Notes under the pieces: model-generated
The model's input: only the letters and a program-made list of their open reading frames with translations
Told to the model about the DNA's origin: nothing
Database searches by the model: none
Part shown: in pieces, positions 55,936-64,000 of the stretch
How the letters are laid out: each line of letters begins with the position of its first letter
How positions within the stretch are numbered: position 1 is the stretch's first letter
Translations under genes and position numbers: made by a program
Assembly: GCA_024509875.1 (NCBI GenBank)
Contig: JAMPIV010009927.1
Coordinates: 272,001-336,000, forward strand
Length of the DNA stretch: 64,000 nucleotides
From: Oreohelix idahoensis
Lineage: Eukaryota; Mollusca; Gastropoda; Stylommatophora; Oreohelicidae
Direction: 5' to 3'

Positions 55936-56515
55936 GACTGGCAAACGGGTGATCAGCCCGTTGGTAAACTTGCCACGATATTAAAGGTTAGAATATATAC
56001 ATGGCGGTTGATAAGTTACTTTCTATTTTTAAATTGTTAATTCTTCGCTCCTTTCTAATTAATTTATGTAAAACAAACATCAAAATAAATAAAAAACAAT
56101 ATACGTTATTTTATTTCAAAAAATTTATATCACATTAACTTAACAAATTCAACGTAAGATCTGGTTTGATCAACACGAGATTGCACCAATTTTAGCTGAT
56201 TCTATGTAACGACAGTGTGTTGGCTATTTAAAATATCATTTTGTTTCATTTTATTTCCGGGGAAAGGGGAGGGAGAGATAAAAATAAGAAACGTATTTGC
56301 CAAATGGAAGTTACTGATCATTATTTTTATTTCAGATATATCTTATAGACACAAATTAGGCCACACAAATTTAAAAATCGGAAGTAATTTTTCAATCGCC
56401 CCATAAAGTATTTTTCATAATATGTCGGTTTTCGCGTGTTCGGAAAAATGCGAGAGCTTATTTTCCTATTTAGCTCTCGCTTACTTTCAACTTGATATAA
56501 TACTAAACAGTGATA
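55936..56515 (-). other. Intron sequence, no exon recognised
   Basis: AT-rich without identifiable content. Confidence 0.5.
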
Positions 56516-57665
56516 GTACCAGAAGAATAATTCAACTTTATGTATAACTAAATACTGAAAGTAAAAGTAAATTAATTCAACTGTATGTAAAACTAAACTT
56601 TGAAAGTAGAAGTAAATTAATTCAACTGTGTGTAAAACTAAACATTGAAAGTAGAAGTGAATTAATTCTTTTCTTCTTCTTTGATCTTTAGCTGCCGACC
56701 GTCAAAGCAGTCAGTGGCCACCACGCCTAGTGGCGTCTTGTAGGGAAACAACAAATTGATTCCACTTTGCTCGGTCGGTGGTCATCCTTCGTACAGTGCC
56801 CCAACTCTGGTTCATTCTTTGCATCTCAGCCTCCACAGTCCTCCGCCAGGTTGTTTTTGATCAGCCTCTCTTTTCGTTTTCCTTCAGGGGTCCAAAGTAT
56901 AGCTGTTCCTGTGATGGCATCGGGGTCTCTTCTGAGGACATGGCCAACCCAGCTCCAACTATGTGTAAAACTAAACATTGAAAGTAGAAGTAAATTAATT
57001 CAACTATATTTAAAACTAAACATTGAAAGTAGAAGTGAATTTAATTCAACGGTATGTAAAACTAAACATTAAAAGTAGAAGTAAATTAATTCAACTGTAT
57101 GTTAAACTAAACATTGAAAGTAGAAGTGAATTAATTCAACTGTATGTAAAACTACACACTGAAAGAAGAATTAAAATTAATTCAACTTTATGTAAAACTA
57201 AACATTGAAAGTAGAAGTAAATTACTTCAAGTTCATGTAAAATTAAACGCTGAAAGTAGAAGCAAATTAATTCAACTTTAGGTAAAACAAAACATTGAAA
57301 GTAGAAGTACATTAATTCAACTTGATGTAAAACTAAACATTGAAAGTAGAAGTAAATTAATTCAACTTTATGTAAAACCAATCATTGAAAGTATAAGTAA
57401 ATAATTCAACTTTAAGTAAAACTAAACACTGAAAGTAGAAATAAATTAATTCAACTTTAAAACAGGATAATCATTTGTTTGTCTTAATATTTGATTACAT
57501 GTTCTCCCTGAAGCCATTGCGTTCCAGGGACAACTGAACACCGAATGGTAGATAATGTAGAATATGAGATGAGATGAGTAAAACTAAACAATGAAAGTTT
57601 AAAAAAAAAAAGAATAAATCAATTTGACGTAAAACTAAACAATGAAAGTTAAAGAATAGTAATTC
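56516..57665 (-). repeat. 45-bp minisatellite in the FReD intron, about 16 units
   Basis: Unit ATTCAACTTTATGTAAAACT plus AAACATTGAAAGTAGAAGTAAATTA. Clean copies run from 56535 to 57458. Decayed copies (TAAAACTAAACAATGAAAGT) continue at 57576-57660, right up to the exon at 57716. The array is interrupted at 56668-56958 by an RTE-gamma 3' end. 57460-57575 is non-repeat. Confidence 0.93.
56668..56958 (-). mobile_element. RTE-gamma 3' end inserted in the minisatellite
   Basis: Complement of 10375-10640: starts with a TTCTTCTTC tail, contains GCCGACCGTCAAAGCAGTCA and CACGCCTAGTGGCGTC. On the minus strand it reads through GKRKERLIKN-like sequence to the GWVGHVLRRDP end. The boundaries are sharp, so it inserted after the array existed. 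Confidence 0.85.
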
Positions 57666-57715
57666 AACTTGGTGTAAACATGAGAAGCAATGTTCGAACG
57701 TGTTTTTACTCTTAC

Positions 57716-57981
57716 CTTGTGATTTGGTGGTGGTATAATGCTAGGTATGTTATTTAGATTGTGAGCACTGTTGATAACAGTGAACAAATGGTCCACAGTT
57801 TGTGATACTGCAGCCTGTTTTTTTGACAGTTCTAATAGTGAGTTCATCAGCAACTGATCGTATTGTTTCTGCTCAGACAACGTTTTCTCCAAACTTGAAA
57901 GTTTTAGGTTCAGATCCCCTAGCCCTTTCTGAATGTCTTCTGTGTTACTTAAAGATGCCGTTGGCTGTGTTAAGTCATCAG
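57716..57981 (-). CDS. Fibrinogen-domain protein, coiled-coil exon
   Basis: A 266-bp exon between an AATTCTCTTACAG acceptor and GTAAGA donor. It enters in phase 1 and leaves in phase 0. It encodes DDLTQPTASLSNTEDIQKGL, then heptad-patterned DLNLKLSSLEKTLSEQ, YDQLLMNSLLELSKKQ and VSQTVDHLFTVINS, followed by a Pro-rich hinge (IPSIIPPPNHK). A coiled coil before a FReD is typical of ficolin-like and gastropod FREP proteins, where it drives oligomerisation. The signal peptide and any immunoglobulin domains must be encoded further 5' (to the right); none were recognised up to 64000. Confidence 0.85.
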
Positions 57982-58052
57982 CTGTAAGAGAATTACACAC
58001 AAATATCCGTTAACAAATGTTAAAGGTATCATAAGCGTCATAAAGACTAACC

Positions 58053-58095
58053 GGGTAGGACACTTTCCTCAAACGACATATTAGCCTTCATTCTT
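58053..58095 (-). other. Possible short upstream exon of the FReD gene (speculative)
   Basis: Minus strand ATGTCGTTTGAGGAAAGTG opens MSFEESVLP plus one base, followed by GTTAGT. This would match the phase-1 entry of the next exon. No signal peptide is encoded and an RTE-gamma end abuts it, so it may be chance. Confidence 0.15.
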
Positions 58096-58175
58096 CTTCT
58101 TTTGTATTCTTCAGTCAGTGATCATCACGCCTGGTGGCGTAATGTAAGGCAACAACAAACGGTTGGTATCCTCAG
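58095..58175 (-). mobile_element. RTE-gamma 3' end, minimal copy
   Basis: TTCTTCTTCTTTTGTATTCT, CAGTCAGTGATCATCACGCC, TGGTGGCGT and GGCAACAACAA match the other RTE-gamma ends. Confidence 0.65.
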
Positions 58176-58179
58176 CTGA

Positions 58180-58860
58180 ATGCCTATTTTTAAGTTTTAG
58201 TATCTTCCGTTGTCTGCCTATTTTTAAGTCTTAGTATCCTCAGTTGTCTGCTTATTTTTAAGTATCAGTGTCCTAAATTGTCAGCCTATTTTTAACTATT
58301 TGTATTCTCAGTTGTCTGTCTATATTTAAGTGTTGGTATCCTCAACTGTCTGCCTATTATTATGTGTTAGTATCCTCAGTTGTCTGCCTATTATTATATG
58401 TTAGTATTCTCAGTTGTCTGCCTATTTTAAATCTTAGTATCCTCAGTTGTCTCCCGATTTTAATCTTAGTATCCTCAGTTGTCTGTTTATTTGTATCAGT
58501 ATCCTCAGTTGTCTGCCTATTTGTGTCAGTATCCTCAGTTGTCTGCCTATTTGTGTAAGTATCCTCAGGTGTCTGCCTATTTGTGTAAGTATCCTCAGGT
58601 GTCTGCCTATTTGTGTCAGTATCCTCAGTTAGCTGCCTATTTGTGTCAGTATCCTCAGTTGTCAACTTATTTTTAAGTGTTACTATCCTCAGTTGTTTGC
58701 GTTTTTTAAGTCTTAGTATCCTCAGTTGTCTGCCTATGTTTGTCAGTATCCTCAGTTGTTTGCCCATGTTTATGTGTCAGTAAACTCAGTTGTCTGCCCA
58801 TTTTTATGTGTCAGTATCCTCATGTTTGTGCCTATTTGCACGTGTTAGTATCCTTGTAGT
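58180..58860 (-). repeat. Minisatellite, unit 30-37 bp, about 20 copies
   Basis: Core unit GTATCCTCAGTTGTCTGCCT followed by ATTTGTGTCA. The 30-bp form is regular at 58498-58660. Longer variants with ATTTTTAAGTCTTA lie on both sides. The minus-strand frame gives a TEDTDTNRQT decapeptide repeat, but shifts elsewhere, so I do not treat it as coding. Confidence 0.92.
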
Positions 58861-61438
58861 GAAATTCTAAATACAATATCTAAATTAGACTATAACAGTA
58901 TAGGGCATAAAGGCATAGATAAGAAAGTATAAAAAAAATTTCTGCTAGAACGGTTGGTGTCGCCTACGCCTTCAGATTATTATTTGCTAACGAATAGCCG
59001 AACAAAACGGTACCCAATTTTTCAAATTCGTCCTTGACATAAACGAACCACTTTTCCTAGTTCTAAGAAATATTTGCCTAAAATGCATTGTGGAACGAGG
59101 AGGGGCAAGGATAGATGAAAATGCTAATTCGTTTCGCATTGATTTCAAACTAAAAGCCAACAATAGCATAGTGGCAAGCCTTGCCTTAGGGGTTTCCCCA
59201 ATACGATGAAAAAGTTAGAAATGTATACACTACGGTCATGGAAACACGTTTAGCTCTTATTATGAATGACCTAAGCTCTCGTATTTCGCTTGATATTACA
59301 TGGAAAAAGAGTGAACGAGTGGTAGTCTAAAAATAAACAACTAACATAGAAAAAAAGATAGAATTTTGAACCAAACCGCATAGCCCCTTAAAAATCGTAT
59401 ATTCGTGTACCTGAAGACTTGCTGACCAAGAATATGTTGTTAGTTATCTCAATAGTCCCTTAACTAATCAAATAATGATAAAACAATACATAGAGATCAG
59501 AGATACTGTCAGGTCAGGTCATATCTGCTTAGATTGGATCGCATATTTTTGGGAAAAAAGTAGGTGACAGATAGGCTAAGATATTACGGTGAATCCGATT
59601 GGGTGGAATTTGAAGTGAGAAGAAATATTATTGGCTGACCTTTGAATAAACATAAATAGCCTAGTAACGTAGAAAGGTTTGAATGATATTTTTTGAAAGA
59701 CTGTTTACACTGTAATATTAAGAGTGATTGGCCAACTGAGTCGATATTGTCAGAACAAGCGTTAGGGGGGACGCCATTTCTTGAAAAATTCTACCAGCGA
59801 TTGATGAGATCAGGCTGTGCTTTCAAATACAATTTCTAGGCAGCCTGGACAATAAAACAGATCGAAACTGTGTCAGTCATCGTCTCTGTGTATTTCATTG
59901 AAAAATTGTGGTAAGATTGACATTTATTAACATGTATTTTATATAAAAATTGAATGTGAAATAATAATATATGTCTGTACGTGAGTGGGTCTATAGCGAC
60001 CATGAGGCAAAGCCTAAAGATTGATCCACCATGTGATAGACTGTCAGAGAGGTGTAAAACTACAAGAATATGTATGAGTGTCATAAAGGAGCATAACACC
60101 TATCCTATTATATGGAAAAGATTACAGCTGGAATTGCAGTGGTGTTGTAACTATTAGGGGAGAGGAATACTGGTGTACATTGTCACATCAAAAGATAATG
60201 GTGGCATAGGTTGGTATAAGGCTATGACCCTTTTTGTTTGTTTGTAATGTACATGTCCTTAAATGTGGACTATTAGTGTATGCTAGGTATTAAGAAGGAT
60301 GCATAACCTTCACATTTCAGAGGTCCTGGGTACTGACGTTAATGTGGTACCAAACGCTTGAAAACTGATTGATTCAGGACTCTGTCTGTATACTGCGAGC
60401 CCATGCTAGTGGCCATTGCCTATCAAACAGGGAACAGATTGTCAAGCGAGCAGAGGAAACGTTCTACCTGTATTCTACTGCCAAGTTAAGTTCATGTTCG
60501 GCACCTGGCAGCTCAGCTAACAGAACTAAAAAGGAATATAAAGTGACAGTAAATAAAACTGGGACAAATATTTAATAGTCCACCAAGAGACAAACGAAAA
60601 CAAACATAACTAAAAGGGTGTGATTTTAAACAACAACCTAGGGGTACTACCAGTATTACCTTAAAGTAGGAGATTACAACTACATACGTATATTAGAATA
60701 ATATTTTTATGTATGGACAGAAGATCTACTGTGCTATTTGACTGATGTAAATGATTCTTTTGATTTCACTTTTGATTGTCAGTCCTGGTTCAAAATAAAT
60801 TTGAATCCGGATAATAAATTGTAAACATTATATTTACACAAATTTCAACCACAGTCTTAAATAAGATAGCCTTTTAAAGTGTCGTTTGTATGTTATTGTG
60901 GTAGTACTGTGTGTTGTTGTGAATAATAAACTATTTGTTTGTATGTTTGATGGTTATTACACATTACACTCTACCTTCATAACCCTAGACATTACACGAA
61001 GTCATTTAATATAATAATATAAATACATTTTGAATGAGATAAAAAGGGGTGGTAGCGGAAAGGTACCCTGAAAAGTTCACAATACTATTGGGTAAATTCA
61101 GGGACCTTCATAGCTAATCTCATTTATTACAATAATAATACCTAACAACAATTCATAACATCAAAATCCACCACATATATTGGGGTCTCGCTCCTGGGGA
61201 TTGAATTTCTCATAACACCAGCTGTATTGGGTAGTTTGCTTCTGGGATTTTAAATTCTTAAAATATTATCAATTATATTAGGAATCTCAGATAGTATAAA
61301 ACTAAAAGCATTCCTTTTGGAGAAATTAAATAGTAGTTGAGCTATCAGTGCCTGTTGTTGTTCTTGGTTATCATTAGAAATTATTAGCCATAATTAGAGA
61401 TTTGTATAGTTAGAAATTTTAAAGGTTGCATAGTACAA
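58861..61438. other. Intergenic or intron, then leader of a second gypsy element
   Basis: No exon or gene recognised in 58861-60800. AATAAACTATTTGTTTG near 60926 looks like an LTR poly(A) region. ATTACACATTACAC near 60955-60975 could approach an LTR end. GGGGTGGTAGCGG near 61046 and TTGGGGTCTCGCTCCTGG near 61180 are possible primer-site or leader motifs. The LTR cannot be delimited because its partner lies outside the window. Confidence 0.4.
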
Positions 61439-62751
61439 ATGGCTGATCTGGCAAAGTTTCGATCTGCTGCTGTGCAGACTGCGAAAGAAATGAACATGAA
61501 GGGTCAAGCTTTGATCCAGTATGTAACTTCAGAATGCGACAAGTATATTGAAAGGAAGGATAGGAAGATAGCTGAAGAGAAGAGGTTACAAATTGAGGCT
61601 GACAAAGAAATTAAGAGGCTGCAGATTGAGGCTGACAAGGAGGCTAGGGCATTGGAAGCTGAGACTAAGAAGTTATAGATAGAGGCAGAAGAAAAGAGAT
61701 TGACTGCCGAAAGGGAGGCAGAAGAAAAACGACTGCAAAGGGAGGCAGAAGAAAAAAGATTGACTGCCGAAAGGGAAGCAGAAAAGGAGGAGAAAAGATT
61801 ACAGAGGGAGCATGAGCTACGACTAAGGGAGTTGGAATTTCAAGGCCATGCTCCTGAAAATGGTGCCAGCCCCTTTACCTCAGATGCCACTGCCAGTCAG
61901 GGAGCCTCAACCTCAGCTATGGGTTTTCATGTAGATAATTTGTTGAGAAAGACGATGACATCGAAGGGTACTTAAGTAAATTTGAACTTTTAGCTACTAC
62001 ATTTGGGTTAGAGAGAGAGAGGTGGAGCCTCAAGTTATCCCAAGGGCTTAGAGGAACGGCTTATGAAGTTTTTGCCAAGATGAGCAGAGATGACCAAGAC
62101 AATTACGACATGCTAAAGCAGGCTCTGTTATTAAGATACGAAAAGAACGGAGAATTTTATAGAAAAAAATTTAGGAATGCCAAACTACTGTCGGGTGAGA
62201 CTTATCACCAGTTCTCTGCACGGTTAGAGACCTACTTGGAGAAATGGACTGCTCTGGGGAAAACCCAAGATCTTAAGGAGATGATCCTTATTGAGCAGCT
62301 AAGAGAGTCCATGGCTCCAGACCTGAGAAAGTTTCTCATGGAACAAGGTGTAGAGAGGCTGGGTGAGTTACTCAATGTCGCTGAGAGGTATCAGGCAGCC
62401 CAGGCAGAGGTAGTTGGTAATAAAAAGAAACAGGTAGACAATTTTAAGGCACCTAAAAACTTTAATAAGTTTGACCATAGAGACCAGAACAAAGGTAAGC
62501 AATATTCTGATAGGCCACGCAATGACTATAAAAATAAAACCTCACAATTCAATGAAAGGAAATATGATGAAAGAAAACCTTTTAACCAAGGAAAGAAGTA
62601 TTGTAAAAATTGTCGGATGGACAACCATAACACTGAAAATTGTGGAAGGAAAACTCCTACTTTCGCTGCAATGAAAAGGGGGAGAAAGGGAGTAAAGGTC
62701 AACCCTACTGAACAACAGGAACCTTACCCCCCCCCCCCCCCCAGTGTGTGA
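61439..62751 (+). pseudogene. gag of a second gypsy-type element, broken
   Basis: ATG 61439 starts MADLAKFRSAAVQTAKEMNM, then a long Glu/Lys/Arg coiled coil with an EAEEKRL-type repeat (residues about 35-140), interrupted by TAG at 61676-61678. A one-base loss near 61945 moves the frame to DDDIEGYLSKFELLATTFGL, the start of the capsid. LLLRYEKNGEFYRKKF and LIEQLRESMAPDLRKFL follow. A CCHC zinc knuckle, CKNCRMDNHNTENC (62601-62643), lies near the end, then a poly-Pro stretch from a C run and TGA 62749-62751. The protease frame is one base away from the end of gag. Confidence 0.87.
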
Positions 62752-62959
62752 AGATGTAACATGCAATGGTGTCACCATAAGGTGTTTGTATGATACTGGA
62801 TTAGATTATGATTCAGTTGTGAGTTCTCACCTGGTGCAGGCAGATCAATATACCACAGAAACAGTGGAGATTCAAGCTGCAACCAAGGACGTAGCGACCA
62901 TGACACTTCCCGTCGCCAGGATAAATGTGAAAACGCGATATGTGGAAGGAATCATATAA
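62744..62959 (+). pseudogene. Aspartic protease of the second gypsy-type element
   Basis: Reads CEDVTCNGVTIRCLYDTGLD, with the catalytic DTG at 62792-62800 and Leu-Asp following where Ala-Asp/Ser is common. SSHLVQADQYTTETVEIQAA and ARINVKTRYVEGII follow. TAA at 62957-62959 interrupts in frame before AAVINEPIYPLILGCRYVFL, the usual protease end. The C14-16 tract just upstream (about 62727-62742) separates it from gag by a frame change. Confidence 0.82.
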
Positions 62960-62965
62960 GCAGCA

Positions 62966-64000
62966 GTGATAAATGAACCAATCTACCCTCTGATATTGGG
63001 GTGTAGATATGTCTTCTTGGGGAATCCCAAGAGACCTGTGATCATGGCAACAGTACAGACCAGATCACAGTCTAAAAAGGAGGAGGATAATCCAATAAAT
63101 ACCCATCCAGATGAGATGAGAAAAGCGCAGGCGGAGGATAAGACCCTCAAGTCTTGTTTTAAGAAATTGCCCAAATGTCATACACTTCCGGGCAAGGGAG
63201 ATTTCTATATGAAGAACAAATTGATATATAGGAAGGCTGGAAATGGATCCAATGGTCACAGACAGCTGGTCCTTCCCAATTCATATAGGATTAAAGTGTT
63301 GGAACTAGGGCATGCGATTCCCTTCCGTGGTCATATGGGGATCAGCGCAACAGGACAGCGTATAGCTTGTCATTATTTCTGGCCAGGAATAACTGAAGAC
63401 ATAAACAGATATGTAAAATCCTGTGTAGAGTGCCGACGGGTAGCTCCAAAGCATTGGACTGCTCCAGCAACTCTAGGGGAAATGCCCATAGTGGGAACAC
63501 CTTTTGAACGAGTTGCAGTGGACATTGTGGGACCTCTCACTCGGACCAAGAGGAGGAACAGTTAAATTCTGACTCTGGTGGACACTTGTTCTATGTGGGG
63601 AGAGGCGGTAGCCCTGTCATCAATTGATTCGAAGCATGTGGCAGAGGCATTACTCACAATCTTCACCAGGTTAGGCTTTCCCAACCAAATCTTGACTGAT
63701 AATGGCTCTCAGTTCAAGGGGAAACTAACAGAAGATGTATTCAGGATCTTTCAAGCCAAACACTTTCATTGTAGCCCGTATCATCCTCAAGGAAATGGCC
63801 AAGTGGAAAGATTTAACGGGACATTCATGTCGATCCTGAGAAAGTTGGCACATGAAAAACCAGATACATGGGACCAGTACCTTCCCGCCGCCTTGTTTGC
63901 CTATCGGGAGGTACCCCATAGTTCAACCGGTATGGCCCCGGCCACCTTGTTATTTGGAAGGCCAATGAAAGGTCCATTGGAAGCCTTGTTAAGGACATGG
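62966..64000 (+). pseudogene. Integrase directly after protease; runs off the window
   Basis: After the protease end there is a linker (MATVQTRSQSKKEEDNPINT), a zinc-binding HHCC domain (LGHAIPFRGH about 63308-63334, CVEC 63422-63433) and the integrase core. Catalytic residues: D 63521-63523 (AVDIVGPL), D 63698-63700 (TDNGSQF), E 63806-63808 (VERFNG), spaced D-58-D-35-E. TAA at 63563-63565 interrupts in frame; reading continues to 64000 (SSTGMAPATLLFG). No RT or RNase H lies between protease and integrase. In most gypsy elements RT precedes IN. The Gmr1-like group has IN before RT, so RT may follow beyond the window. Confidence 0.85.

Noticed and set aside
58360..58767. Minus-strand ORF with a TEDTDTNRQT decapeptide repeat, possibly a repeat domain of the FReD gene
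   Set aside because: The period varies between 30 and 37 bp, so the frame is lost on both sides. No splice sites in compatible phase were found and no signal peptide is present.
60369..60575. 68-codon ORF with several Cys, considered as an upstream exon or small gene
   Set aside because: It is on the opposite strand from the FReD gene, with no signal peptide, splice sites or recognisable fold.

Overview
The window is eukaryotic. It has GT-AG introns in phase, dense microsatellites and minisatellites, and many dead non-LTR, LTR and mariner transposons. The only two host genes I can support are an EF-hand calcium-binding protein (+ strand, 3' part) and a secreted-type fibrinogen-domain (FReD) protein with an N-terminal coiled-coil exon (- strand, 3' part). 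That layout recalls the fibrinogen-related proteins (FREPs) of gastropods. With the RTE/mariner/gypsy-rich, AT-rich background, it suggests a mollusc, probably a heterobranch snail or slug. This is inference: FReD genes occur throughout animals.

Layout. 1-2.1 kb: two successive 3' ends of one LINE family, then a TATC microsatellite. 2.3-12.7 kb: three consecutive, phase-compatible exons of the EF-hand gene (2314-2395, 7279-7411, 12516-12552) with stop and poly(A) signal. Its introns hold a split RTE LINE, a mariner with recognisable terminal repeats, and further RTE remnants. 13-18 kb: LINE scraps and long GAT and GAA arrays. 18.6-27.0 kb: a complete-ended LTR retrotransposon (about 826-bp LTRs, 5-bp duplication AGTAT, about 2% LTR divergence by eye). 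Its interior keeps gag and protease, then an unusual long ORF with membrane-type segments and a C-terminal RRM-like domain. No reverse transcriptase or integrase is recognisable, apart from an RNase H scrap. 27.3-31 kb: minus-strand RTE-type LINE. 31.2-34.1 kb: an RTE whose endonuclease half is inverted head-to-head against its RT half, as in twin priming. 34.2-37.4 kb: two further minus-strand LINEs, one split by a second mariner. 39.5-42.65 kb: a near-full-length RTE.

43.3-58.9 kb is the FReD locus, read on the minus strand (exons 57981-57716, 54666-54526, 51820-51701, 46291-45863). Its introns and flanks carry four separate minisatellites, a roughly 2-kb tandem duplication, a repeated splice-donor sequence, a third mariner and LINE 3' ends. 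Its FReD has an unusual 18-residue insertion with two extra cysteines.

61.4-64.0 kb: the left part of a second gypsy-type element. Its integrase directly follows its protease with no reverse transcriptase between them. This is the order of Gmr1-like elements, or else an internal deletion. The window ends inside it.

The most unusual candidates are the RRM-bearing ORF of the first LTR element, with a leaky-type UAG upstream, and the protease-integrase order of the second element. Nearly all other open frames are transposon debris or simple-sequence artefacts.
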